A DNA stretch of 15,082 bases, taken from the NCBI GenBank assembly GCA_002085305.1, contig NATJ01000030.1:1-15082 (forward strand), written 5' to 3'. The position numbers and the translations under genes were made by a program. The notes below the pieces were generated by a model, which saw nothing but the letters and a program-made list of their open reading frames with translations, made no database searches and was not told the DNA's origin. This document shows, in pieces, positions 6,391 to 14,033 of the stretch. Each line of letters starts with the position of its first letter. The stretch's first letter is position 1. The stretch is from Epsilonproteobacteria bacterium 4484_65 (GTDB lineage: Bacteria > Campylobacterota > Campylobacteria > Campylobacterales > Sulfurovaceae).

Positions 6391-8046
6391 AAAAATTCTC
6401 TAACCATTGGAGACAACGGTATAGGTATGAATGAGGCAGATCTTATGGATCATCTTGGAACGATTGCAAAATCCGGTACAAAAGCATTTATGGAAAATCT
6501 TACAGGAGATGCAAAAAAAGACTCTCATCTGATCGGCCAGTTCGGGGTAGGTTTTTACTCTGTATTCATGGTAGCGGATCATGTCGATGTTATCTCTAAA
6601 AAAGCAGGTGAAGAACAAGCTTATATGTTCAGTACGGATGGGTCAGGCGAGTATGAAGTAAAACCAGTGACCAAAGAAGAGCATGGGACTGTTATTTACA
6701 TTAAGCTCAAAGAAGATGAGAAAGAGTTTTTAGACAAGTGGAAGGTAGAAGAAGTGGTTAAAAAATACTCTAATCACATTGCATATCCTATTATGTTGAA
6801 TTATTCTAAAGAAGAGACAACAGGAGAGGGTGATGATAAAGAGACAAAAACAGTTCAAAAATCAGAGCAGATCAATGCGGCAACAGCACTCTGGACACTT
6901 TCAAAGTCTGAACTTAAAAAAGAGGACTATATAGAGTTTTATAAAACCATTTCCCATGGTGATGATGAACCACTTACCTACTTACATAATAGAGTAGAAG
7001 GTTCACAAGAGTTTACTACACTCTTTTACATCCCTAAAACAGCACCGATGGATATGTACAGAGCAGACTATACACCGGGTGTAAAGCTCTATGTTAAACG
7101 TGTGTTTATTACCGATGATGACAAAGAGTTGTTACCTCCGTATTTGCGTTTTGTAAAGGGTATCATAGATTCCGAGGATCTACCGCTTAATGTATCTCGT
7201 GAGTTGCTTCAGGAAAACAGAATTTTAGCAAATATCAAACAAAACTCAGTCAAGAAAATATTAGGGGCAATTAAAAAACTCGAAGGTGAAGATGCAGAAA
7301 CTTTTACTGCCCAGTATAACAGGGTTATTAAAGAAGGTATCTACACAGATCAAATAAATAAAGAGATACTACTTGACATTGTAAAGTACAAAAGTTCTAC
7401 CCAAGAGGGGCTTGTATCATTTGAGGACTATATATCTCGTGGAGACAGTGAAAAGAAAGAGATTTATTACATCACAGGTGAAGATGAGAATGTACTGAGA
7501 AATTCGCCACTGCTTGAAGCCTACAAAAAAGCAAATATCGAAGTGCTTATCATGGATGACAAAGAGGTAGACAGTATTGTTTCCCCTATGATAGGCAGCT
7601 ATAAAGAGTGGAGTCTTAAGGATATCACTAGTATAGATGCACCGGACAGCAAGACAGAAGAAGAGAAAGAAGAGATAAGCAAAGAGTTCAAATCTCTCAC
7701 AGATAAGATCAAAGAAGTTTTAGGTGAAGAGATCAAAGAGGTAAAAACTTCTACACGACTGACTTCAAGTCCATCATGTGTACTGAAAGATCCTTCTGAT
7801 CCTATGGCCGGGATGGCAGCAATGTTTGCCCAAATGGGACAAGAGATACCAGAGACTCCTCTTATCTTAGAGATAAACCCTGAACATGAAATGATCAAAA
7901 AGCTTGATGCTTTAAGTGATGAGAGTCTATTTGCAGATATTTCATGGATACTTTTGGATTCAGCAAAACTTTCTGAAGGACTAGAGCCTAAAGATAAAGG
8001 TGCCTTTGCACAGAGAGTGGCAAGTTTAGCTACAAAAGCAATATAA
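6391..8046 (+). pseudogene. htpG: HtpG (Hsp90 family chaperone), 5' end deleted
   Basis: HtpG is the bacterial Hsp90, an ATP-driven homodimeric chaperone. Homology begins abruptly at codons for KNSLTIGDNGIGMN: the DNGIGM ATP-binding motif is at 6412-6429. The Asp is kept, but the preceding ~75 residues, with the catalytic Glu and nucleotide-contacting Asn of the ERELISNASDA-type helix, are absent. An in-frame stop at 6382-6384 lies inside the -10 box, so no upstream coding exists. Present are LGTIAKSGTKAFMENL, IGQFGVGFYSVFMVAD (lid and glycine motif), the middle domain with YLRFVKGIIDSEDLPLNVSRELLQ, and the dimerisation domain through the normal C-terminus. The first usable ATG (6427) would give 539 aa against about 620-630, and has no well-placed ribosome site: GGAG at 6409-6412 is 14 bases away. 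The other ~540 codons contain no stop. Either a recent deletion or an assembly error; an active ATPase is not expected. Confidence 0.85.
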
Positions 8047-8054
8047 ATATAAAT

Positions 8055-8141
8055 GCGTAGGGTGGGTTCACCCACCTTTATAATATATAGCTTTTAAAAA
8101 TATTTAATTTTATCTTGACGGTAGATGAATCCACCCTACGC
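8055..8141. repeat. REPIN-like pair of inverted REP units
   Basis: Two GTAG-headed palindromes face each other. Left, plus strand: GTAG (8057-8060) + GGTGGG-ttca-CCCACC (8061-8076). Right, minus strand: GTAG (8139-8136) + GGTGGAT-tc-ATCTACC (8135-8120), with one G-T in the stem. The outer ends GCGTAGGGTGG and CCACCCTACGC are inverted copies, so the 87-bp block can also fold end to end. Opposed REPs separated by a short spacer are called REPINs or BIMEs. The left palindrome, followed by TTTATAA, may also terminate htpG transcription. Confidence 0.6.
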
Positions 8142-8160
8142 GGGCTTTTAATTTTCTAAA

Positions 8161-8169
8161 TGTTATAAT
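8161..8169 (+). promoter_or_regulatory. Extended -10 promoter of fieF
   Basis: TGTTATAAT: TG at 8161-8162 and TATAAT at 8164-8169, about 30 bases before the start at 8199. A second TATAAT at 8173-8178 is closer to the gene. No -35 box seen. Confidence 0.5.
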
Positions 8170-8198
8170 CTTTATAATATCAACCTACAGGATTTTTC

Positions 8199-9134
8199 TT
8201 GAAAACACACATGTCACCACAAAAAAAAGCAACTATCGTTTCAAGTTCAGTAGCTACCGTACTTGTATTTGTAAAATTGATCATCGGTATCGCCAGTGGT
8301 TCCGTGGCTGTACTGGCTTCAGCCATAGACTCACTGCTCGATATGGCAGTCTCTATCTTTAACTTCTTTGCTATTAAAAAATCAGAAGAAGATCCGGATG
8401 CTGAGTATCAGTATGGTAAAGGAAAAATACAGGCTATTGCTGCAGTTATAGAAGGTACTGTAATTACTATTTCTGGTATCTATATCATTTATGTAGCACT
8501 TAAAAAACTGGATGAAGGTACTGTAACTACATTGCTTACACCATCTATCTTTGCAATGGTGTTTTCCATCATAGTAACTTATTTTTTAGTACAGTATTTG
8601 CTCAAAGTAGCAGAAAAAACAGATAATCTTGTCATTAAAGCAGATGCTTTGCATTATAAAACAGACCTTTGGAGTAATGCAGCGGTACTTGTGGCTTTGG
8701 GACTTGTTTCTTTGACAGGACTTGACAGCATAGATGCACTCTTTGGTTTGGGTATCGGAGTGTATATTATATATTCTGCTTATGAGATTATTGTAGAAGG
8801 TATTGAGATACTTCTTGATAAATCTTTAGATGGTGAAGTTGTGGCAAAGATAGGAGAGATCATCTCTAATCACCCTGAGATCACAAGTTATCACTGGCTC
8901 AAAACACGTACGGATGGTACGACGAACTTTGTTGAGTTTCATATGGTATTACGTCCCAATATGCTTCTGCTTGAAGCACACCGTATCGCAGATGAAGTGG
9001 AAGATAAAATGATGGCGCTAGAGAAAAGAAAACGGTGGATCATTACCCCACATTTTGATCCCTATGATGATGAAGATGTTAATGTAGCAATGTTAAACGG
9101 AAAGTCTTTAGCAGAAATAAACAAAGCGGACTAA
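8199..9134 (+). CDS. fieF: Cation diffusion facilitator, FieF/YiiP type
   Basis: Inner-membrane divalent metal/proton antiporter that exports Zn2+ and/or Fe2+. TTG 8199 is preferred (311 aa): AGGA at 8189-8192 is six bases upstream, whereas the in-frame ATG 8211 would be 18 away. Six membrane segments are expected in the first ~205 residues. The transport site is the DD-HD set of the FieF group: Asp44 and Asp48 in TM2 (SAIDSLLDM) and His152 and Asp156 in TM5 (ALHYKTDLW). The cytoplasmic ferredoxin-like domain (~210-290) has HPEITSYHWLKTRT, FVEFHMVL, EAHRIADEVED and ITPHFDP, with the His/Asp residues that bind metal at the dimer interface. hemD starts on the last base of this gene's stop (TAATG), so the two are translationally coupled. 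Exact metal preference cannot be told from sequence. Confidence 0.88.
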   Translation: MKTHMSPQKKATIVSSSVATVLVFVKLIIGIASGSVAVLASAIDSLLDMAVSIFNFFAIKKSEEDPDAEYQYGKGKIQAIAAVIEGTVITISGIYIIYVALKKLDEGTVTTLLTPSIFAMVFSIIVTYFLVQYLLKVAEKTDNLVIKADALHYKTDLWSNAAVLVALGLVSLTGLDSIDALFGLGIGVYIIYSAYEIIVEGIEILLDKSLDGEVVAKIGEIISNHPEITSYHWLKTRTDGTTNFVEFHMVLRPNMLLLEAHRIADEVEDKMMALEKRKRWIITPHFDPYDDEDVNVAMLNGKSLAEINKAD

Positions 9135-9784
9135 TGCCAACAGCTATCTATCTTTTATCGCCTACACCTAAAGAAGGAACGATATCCCTACCTATGATAG
9201 ACTTTGCAATTACGGCTGAATCTATAGATTTTTCTCATAGTGATACCTTAATGTTTACCTCTAAACAAGCTGTTGTAACTGCTGATAAGATAGATAGTTC
9301 ATGGAAAAATTATCCTTGTGTAGCTATAGGTCCTGCAACTAAAAAACAGATAGAGGATCTAGGAGGCAAGGTTATTTACTATCCAAAATCTTTTTATGGT
9401 GAAACATTAAGCCATGATATATCACAATTTTTTAGTGATAAAAAACTGCTTTATCTGCGGCCAAAAGAAATATCCTTTGATTCTAAAGGCTTTTTGGAGA
9501 AAGAGGGGATAACACTTCAAGAACAAATCATTTATGAAACCTCTTGTATCCAATACCTTCATAAAGAAAAACCTTTAAAAAACGCTATTATTATCTTTAC
9601 TTCCCCCTCAACCATACATTGCTTTTTAAAGAATTTTGAGTGGGATGAGAGCTATACCGCTGTGGTAATAGGTAAAGCTACCAAAGTACATTTACCTGCA
9701 GATGCAGCGTATGTAGTAGCAGATGCACCACTTATATCTTCTTGTATCGAAAAAGCAGAAGAGATAGAAAATTCTTCATTTTAG
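9134..9784 (+). CDS. hemD: Uroporphyrinogen-III synthase
   Basis: HemD cyclises hydroxymethylbilane with inversion of ring D to uroporphyrinogen III, the branch point to haem, sirohaem and cobalamin. The protein has 216 aa, slightly short for the family (about 220-260). HemD sequences diverge widely, and the call rests on the two-domain Rossmann-like layout and a few motifs: LMFTSKQAV near 40, PCVAIGPATKKQIEDLGGKV at ~60-80, the KKLLYLRPKE strand near 110, and IIIFTSPSTIHCFLKNF followed by AVVIGKATKVHL in the second half. The TSxxAV and TSPST motifs line the cleft. ATG 9134 overlaps the fieF stop by one base and has no strong ribosome site of its own, in keeping with coupling. The link to fieF may reflect iron use, but that is inference. 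Confidence 0.85.
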   Translation: MPTAIYLLSPTPKEGTISLPMIDFAITAESIDFSHSDTLMFTSKQAVVTADKIDSSWKNYPCVAIGPATKKQIEDLGGKVIYYPKSFYGETLSHDISQFFSDKKLLYLRPKEISFDSKGFLEKEGITLQEQIIYETSCIQYLHKEKPLKNAIIIFTSPSTIHCFLKNFEWDESYTAVVIGKATKVHLPADAAYVVADAPLISSCIEKAEEIENSSF

Positions 9785-9795
9785 GGAGTACCTTA

Positions 9796-9824
9796 TTCAC
9801 TTCTAACTCCAAATAGGTTATAAT
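9796..9824 (+). promoter_or_regulatory. Sigma-70 promoter of the probable 6S RNA
   Basis: TTCACT (9796-9801), 17-base spacer, TATAAT (9819-9824). It predicts transcription from about 9831, which is exactly where the closing stem of the rod-like RNA begins. Confidence 0.6.
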
Positions 9825-9830
9825 AAATCT

Positions 9831-10022
9831 AACCTAAGTGGTTCGATTACTGTATATGGGGTTCAACATTAATTTTAGTGGGACATGTAGTCTCTTGGTG
9901 TGTGGACATTTTCGTTTGAGTATGGTTTTTCATACGAGAAATTGCCCCCTAAAGAGAGACTCTCTCCTGCATTGTTAGCTTTTTAGAGCCGACTTTTAAA
10001 CAGAACGGCCACTCGGGGGTTT
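9831..10022 (+). ncRNA. ssrS: Probable 6S RNA
   Basis: 6S RNA mimics an open promoter and sequesters the vegetative RNA polymerase in stationary phase. The ~190 bases after the promoter fold by hand into one long rod: AACC 9831-9834 with GGTT 10018-10021; AGTGG 9837-9841 with CCACT 10009-10013; CTGT 9850-9853 with ACAG 10000-10003; GGTTC 9860-9864 with GAGCC 9986-9990; a large central bubble; TGTA 9886-9889 with TGCA 9968-9971; GTCTCT 9890-9895 with AGAGAC 9955-9960; and an apical GTATG/CATAC hairpin. Length, single-rod shape and central bubble are those of 6S RNA. The 3' strand GAGCCGACTTTTAAACAG recalls the GAGAAGCCUUAAAACUG stretch of the E. coli RNA. From memory, 6S genes of other Campylobacterota also lie by purD. 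The 3' end is approximate. A covariance-model search was not possible. Confidence 0.55.
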
Positions 10023-10047
10023 ATTAGCGATGATTCTTGCACGCATA

Positions 10048-10107
10048 GGACTTTAAAAAAGGTCATCGACGAACAGGGAGTTCGCTTTCAAACCTTTTTT
10101 AAAATCC
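10048..10107. other. Long A/T-flanked hairpin between the 6S-like RNA and purD
   Basis: GGACTTTAAAAAAGGT (10048-10063) pairs with ACCTTTTTTAAAATCC (10092-10107) with one mismatch, enclosing an internal loop and an apical CGAAC-aggga-GTTCG hairpin (10070-10084). The A6/T6 tracts flanking GGT/ACC make it look like a bidirectional intrinsic terminator, though the T-run is then paired. CGATGA at 10028-10033 can pair perfectly with TCATCG at 10063-10068, an alternative fold that competes with the base of the stem. It may end the 6S transcript, or be part of the purD leader. Confidence 0.55.
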
Positions 10108-10144
10108 TCTACGCACAATTATCATCACTACTAAATTAATTATA

Positions 10145-10161
10145 GCATTATGGAATAATGC
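10145..10161. promoter_or_regulatory. Short perfect palindrome in the purD upstream region
   Basis: GCATTAT and ATAATGC flank a three-base GGA. It lies 57 bases before the purD start in very A/T-rich DNA and may be an operator or part of the promoter; no clean -35/-10 pair was found. From here to 10205 I see only A/T-rich sequence. Confidence 0.3.
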
Positions 10162-10217
10162 ATACTTCAATTTTAATTTTTAATTAGTAATTGTTAATTT
10201 TTTTCGGAGAAAAAATC

Positions 10218-11486
10218 ATGAACGTATTGATGATAGGTGCAGGTGGTAGAGAGTACTCTATTGGTTTGGCACTCAAAAAAGATGAGAATGTTGAGACGAT
10301 CTATTTTGCACCGGGTAATGGGGCTACAGATGAATTGGGTGAGAATTTAAATATCAGTGATTTTAATGAATTGGCTGATTTTGTAGAAGCAAATAATATT
10401 GAATTGACTATAGTTGGGCCTGAAGCACCACTGGTTGATGGTATTGTTGATGTCTTTGAAAAAAGAGGATTGACCATCTTTGGACCAACAGCGCAGGCTG
10501 CCCAGTTGGAAGGTTCTAAGATCTTTATGAAGAACTTCCTTGCACGTCACAATGTTCCTACGGCTAAATATATCGAAACAGATTCTTTGGAAGATGCCTA
10601 TAAATTTATCAATACGCTTGAAGTGCCTATTGTCGTCAAAGCAGATGGGCTTTGTGGTGGTAAGGGTGTGATCATTGCTCAAAGCCATGATGAAGCCAAA
10701 AAAGCTGCGGGTGAGATGCTCTCTGGTAACTCATTTGGTGATGCGGGGACATCTATTGTTGTTGAAGAGTTTTTAGATGGATATGAACTTTCTGTCTTTG
10801 CTATCTGTGATGGGAAAGATTATGTAGTTCTGCCTGCTGCGCAAGACCATAAAAGGCTACTCAACAACGATGAAGGCCCAAATACAGGTGGTATGGGAGC
10901 CTATGCCCCAACGCCACTTGTCAATGATGAAATTTATCGTAAGCTAGATGAGAGAGTAATAGAGCCAACCCTTAAAGGGATGGAGGCAGAGGGTATGCCG
11001 TTTACCGGTGTACTTTTTATCGGTGTGATGGTGGTTAAAGGTGAACCTATTATCCTTGAGTATAATGTACGTTTTGGTGATCCTGAATGTGAAGAGTTAA
11101 TGCCATTACTTAAATCACCGGCAAGTGAGCTGTTCTATAAAGCAGCAACAGGCGACTTGAAAAATGCCAAGATAGAGTTTCATGATAAATATGCAGTGGG
11201 TGTTGTGATGGCAAGCAAAGATTACCCTTATAAAAGTACAGCACCTGCAGAAATTATTGTAGATGATATTTACCATGAGGAGCTTAAAGAAAATGCACAT
11301 ATCTCTTATGCAGGGGTAAGTCGTGGTGATGATGGTAAACTTTACGCAACAGGTGGTAGAGTGCTTGTTTGTGTAGGTGTGGGTGACAGCATTAAAGAAG
11401 CACAGGAACGTGCGTATATGCTAGTAGGTCAAGTGCACTTTGCAGGAAAGCAGTGTCGTACTGACATCGCTTATCAGGCACTCTAG
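10218..11486 (+). CDS. purD: Phosphoribosylamine-glycine ligase (GAR synthetase)
   Basis: PurD joins glycine to 5-phosphoribosylamine using ATP, the second step of purine synthesis. I take ATG 10218 (422 aa), because GGAG at 10206-10209 is eight bases upstream and the protein then opens with the usual MNVLMIGAGGREYSIG. The in-frame start at 10191 adds nine residues of leader-like sequence and has no ribosome site. Domains: N-domain 1-100 (GGREYSI, FAPGNGAT, VGPEAPLVDGI, FGPTAQAAQLEGSK), ATP-grasp ~105-325 (VVKADGLCGGKGVIIA, VVEEFLDGYELSVFAI, AAQDHKRLLNNDEGPNTGGMGAYAP, EYNVRFGDPECEELMPLL with the metal-binding Glu/Asn), and a C-terminal domain to 422. One base change or two could not be judged without homologues, but all key motifs are intact. 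It begins the packed run that ends at pnp. Confidence 0.96.
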   Translation: MNVLMIGAGGREYSIGLALKKDENVETIYFAPGNGATDELGENLNISDFNELADFVEANNIELTIVGPEAPLVDGIVDVFEKRGLTIFGPTAQAAQLEGSKIFMKNFLARHNVPTAKYIETDSLEDAYKFINTLEVPIVVKADGLCGGKGVIIAQSHDEAKKAAGEMLSGNSFGDAGTSIVVEEFLDGYELSVFAICDGKDYVVLPAAQDHKRLLNNDEGPNTGGMGAYAPTPLVNDEIYRKLDERVIEPTLKGMEAEGMPFTGVLFIGVMVVKGEPIILEYNVRFGDPECEELMPLLKSPASELFYKAATGDLKNAKIEFHDKYAVGVVMASKDYPYKSTAPAEIIVDDIYHEELKENAHISYAGVSRGDDGKLYATGGRVLVCVGVGDSIKEAQERAYMLVGQVHFAGKQCRTDIAYQAL

Positions 11487-11494
11487 GCATCTTG

Positions 11495-11965
11495 ATGGCT
11501 GAGTCGACTTCTCTGCCTATAGCAAGTGTACAAAAGAGAATCAGTGCGTTTGTTATAGATGACATTACGGTAGCACTTTTCTTTCTGATCATCTTTTATG
11601 ATCAACTACTTGTTATTGCTTCGCACGCATCCGGTATGATGTCAGCAGAGGAGATGACCCTTATTCAAGCCCAATTAAGACAATTCAGTGTTGACAATAT
11701 TCTTGTTATGCTTTCAATAAAAGTACTTTATCATACAGTACCTGTCTGGCAAAACGGGATAACCTTAGGAAAATATATCATGAAGATAAGAGTGATCGAT
11801 TTTAAAACAGGAGTTAGACCATCATTCATTCAAGCCTTTTTACGTGCACTGCTACGGATCGGTAGTGAAGTCTTTTTCTACTTAGGTTTCATTATGGCAT
11901 TGATGATGCCTCTCAAGCAAACCTTTCACGATAAACTTTCCAATTGTGTAGTTATTGATGCATAA
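11495..11965 (+). CDS. RDD-family membrane protein
   Basis: 156-aa inner-membrane protein starting at ATG 11495, eight bases after the purD stop; a TTG at 11492 is the alternative, with a weak AGG at 11485-11487. The RDD hallmark is the Arg and paired Asp of the first segment: KRISAFVIDDITVALFFLIIF (from ~14). A second segment is around SVDNILVMLSIKVLYHTV, then WQNGITLGKYIMKIRVID, a motif shared by RDD proteins between segments two and three, and a third hydrophobic stretch VFFYLGFIMALMMPL before the HDKLSNCVVI ending. Biochemical role is not established for most RDD proteins; some have been linked to ion transport. The end overlaps lptD by eight bases, suggesting coupled translation. H. pylori has, as I recall, an uncharacterised gene at the same place. 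Confidence 0.82.
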   Translation: MAESTSLPIASVQKRISAFVIDDITVALFFLIIFYDQLLVIASHASGMMSAEEMTLIQAQLRQFSVDNILVMLSIKVLYHTVPVWQNGITLGKYIMKIRVIDFKTGVRPSFIQAFLRALLRIGSEVFFYLGFIMALMMPLKQTFHDKLSNCVVIDA

Positions 11966-14033
11966 AATCTTACTTCTCCTCTCTTTTCTAGTGAGTATAC
12001 AAACACTGCATGCTGCAGAAGAAAAGAATAAAATAGAAGTAACTGCAAAACATTTAGACACAACCGAAACAACCGTTAAAGCTACAGACGGAGTTGTAGT
12101 CTATTATCAAGACTCTGTGATCAAAGCTTCTTCAGCTTTTTATGATAAAAAAACTAAACTGCTTGTCTTGGATGGAAATGTTGAAATGATCGGGTATCAA
12201 GGTACCAAAGAACATATTAAACATTTAGAGATACAGACAGAGAGTAAAGAAGTCACGTTTGAAGAACTTTTCTTTGTAAGTGAAAATGATGTTTGGCTTT
12301 TTACAGATAAAGCACATCGCAGTGAGGGTAACTATACTTTTGGAATGAGTATGCTTTCGAGTTGTGATGTGAATGATCCTATATGGAAGATGGTTTTTTC
12401 TCATTCTCTGTATGACAGTGAAGAAAAGTACATGAAAGTGTATGATGCAAAAGTTTATTTTTGGGATATACCTATGTTTTATACGCCTTATTTGGCTTTT
12501 TCAACACATAAAGAGAGGAGTTCTGGACTGCTATTTCCTCTTTTGGGTTATTCTGCTGAAGAAGGATTTATCTATGAACAACCTATTTTCTGGGCGATCT
12601 CACCAAGTATGGATATTGAATTCAACCCACAGATCCGTACAAACAGAAGTGTAGGACTTTACGCGACTTTTCGTTTTGTTGATAGTGACCACTCTTCCGG
12701 AAAGCTAAGAGTAGGGTATTTTAAAGATCAGGAAAATTATATAGAAGAAAACAATCTTCCAAACAGCAGTCACTATGGGTTGGAATTCAACTATGAATCT
12801 TCTAAAATATTTTCTGACAAGTTGCCTTCAGGTTTTACAGATGGTTTATATATTAATACAACATTTTTAAATGATATTGATTACCTTAACCTGCAGAAGA
12901 CACACCTTTCACATTTTGGGTTAGTACCACTGCAAGAATCACGATTAAATTATTTTTTATATAATGATGATTATTATGCAGGGGTCAATGCAAAATATTT
13001 TATAGATACGCGAAAAGTGGACAACGATGATACTCTACAGATACTTCCTTCTGTACAATTACATAAATACTTAGATCATTTTTTATGGAATAATTTTACA
13101 TACAATGTTGACTTTCAAGTTAAAAACTTTGATAGAAAGGAAGGTACTACGCTTAAGCAGGCGGAGATGAAAATACCTCTAGAGTTCACTACTTCGTTTT
13201 TTGATGATTTCGTAAGTCTTTCACTTGCTGAAGATCTCTACTACAGTAAGTTCTTTTTTGGTAATGAAAGTTATATTTATGATGAGTTCGAATATTACAG
13301 TAGTATTCATAAAGTAAAATTGTTTACAGACCTGACAAAAAACTATGATAATTTTATACATGTATTACAGCCTTCGTTGGGATATGTAAAGCCTGGTAAT
13401 GAAAGTGAAAGTCCAGTTGAATTTGATAACCTTACAGAAGATCAGAAAGAGCTTTTTTCAGTAGGGTTGCCTGAAGAACATTATGCTTTTTCTTTAAGTC
13501 ACTATTTTTATGATAAAAATATGAAGTTAAAATTTTATCAACGACTTTCTCAAAGATATTATGTAGACAGAGAGTACAAGTTTGCGGATATAAGTAATGA
13601 AATGCAGTACAATTGGGAAAAATGGCAATTTTATAATGATGTGGTTTATGCTCCTGAGTTTAATAAAGTACGTACATCATCAAGCCGTATTTCATTATAT
13701 GAAACAGAGTATTATATCAGTGTAGGGCATACTTATAAAAAAGTATTACCCGACCAACCGAATATACTACCGGCAAATGATGTGAGTTTAAGTTTTGGTT
13801 ATACTTACAATCAGAGGATCAACTTTAATGGTGGATTGACTTATAATATAGATGAATCTTCAAGTAAACAGTGGCGATTTGGAGGAAGTTATAAGCAGGA
13901 CTGTTGGAGTATGGCTGCTTCTGTAAGACAAGATATTACGCCAAGACCTACAGGATATACAACAGACAATACTTTTTATGTCCAATTTAACTTTATCCCT
14001 TTTGGCGGGATAGGAACAGAAAGTATGAAGTAA
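11958..14033 (+). CDS. lptD: LPS-assembly outer-membrane protein LptD
   Basis: LptD, with the lipoprotein LptE, inserts lipopolysaccharide into the outer leaflet at the end of the Lpt bridge. ATG 11958 (691 aa) overlaps the RDD gene. Residues 1-20 are a signal peptide (LLLLSFLVSIQTLHA-A). Residues ~25-110 are the periplasmic OstA/LptA-like jellyroll (KATDGVVVYYQDSVIKASSAFYD, LLVLDGNVEMIGYQG), followed by the DP-containing CDVNDPIWKM plug region, YFWDIPMFYTPYLAFS and a large barrel with many aromatic strands to the end. Only two cysteines occur: Cys136 just before the barrel and Cys649 near the C-terminus. That permits one domain-spanning disulfide in place of the two of E. coli. Length is shorter than E. 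coli LptD (784 aa) but normal for Campylobacterota as I recall. The J-domain gene begins on the last base of the stop. Confidence 0.9.
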   Translation: MHKILLLLSFLVSIQTLHAAEEKNKIEVTAKHLDTTETTVKATDGVVVYYQDSVIKASSAFYDKKTKLLVLDGNVEMIGYQGTKEHIKHLEIQTESKEVTFEELFFVSENDVWLFTDKAHRSEGNYTFGMSMLSSCDVNDPIWKMVFSHSLYDSEEKYMKVYDAKVYFWDIPMFYTPYLAFSTHKERSSGLLFPLLGYSAEEGFIYEQPIFWAISPSMDIEFNPQIRTNRSVGLYATFRFVDSDHSSGKLRVGYFKDQENYIEENNLPNSSHYGLEFNYESSKIFSDKLPSGFTDGLYINTTFLNDIDYLNLQKTHLSHFGLVPLQESRLNYFLYNDDYYAGVNAKYFIDTRKVDNDDTLQILPSVQLHKYLDHFLWNNFTYNVDFQVKNFDRKEGTTLKQAEMKIPLEFTTSFFDDFVSLSLAEDLYYSKFFFGNESYIYDEFEYYSSIHKVKLFTDLTKNYDNFIHVLQPSLGYVKPGNESESPVEFDNLTEDQKELFSVGLPEEHYAFSLSHYFYDKNMKLKFYQRLSQRYYVDREYKFADISNEMQYNWEKWQFYNDVVYAPEFNKVRTSSSRISLYETEYYISVGHTYKKVLPDQPNILPANDVSLSFGYTYNQRINFNGGLTYNIDESSSKQWRFGGSYKQDCWSMAASVRQDITPRPTGYTTDNTFYVQFNFIPFGGIGTESMK

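Noticed and set aside
9837..9852. tRNA T-arm-like GGTTCGATT
   Set aside because: The flanking stem is only about three pairs, with no anticodon arm or acceptor stem in reach.
9785..10130. tmRNA, RNase P RNA or SRP RNA upstream of purD
   Set aside because: No 5' GGGG-CTG tRNA-like end, no CCA-bearing T-arm and no plausible A/V-NN tag ending in Ala-Ala on either strand; a GCTAACAAT on the minus strand leads to no proper tag. RNase P signature GAGGAAAGTCC and the SRP tetraloop region are absent.
12442..12654. Short plus-strand frame inside lptD
   Set aside because: It is an out-of-frame shadow of the barrel-coding sequence without a ribosome site or recognisable domain.
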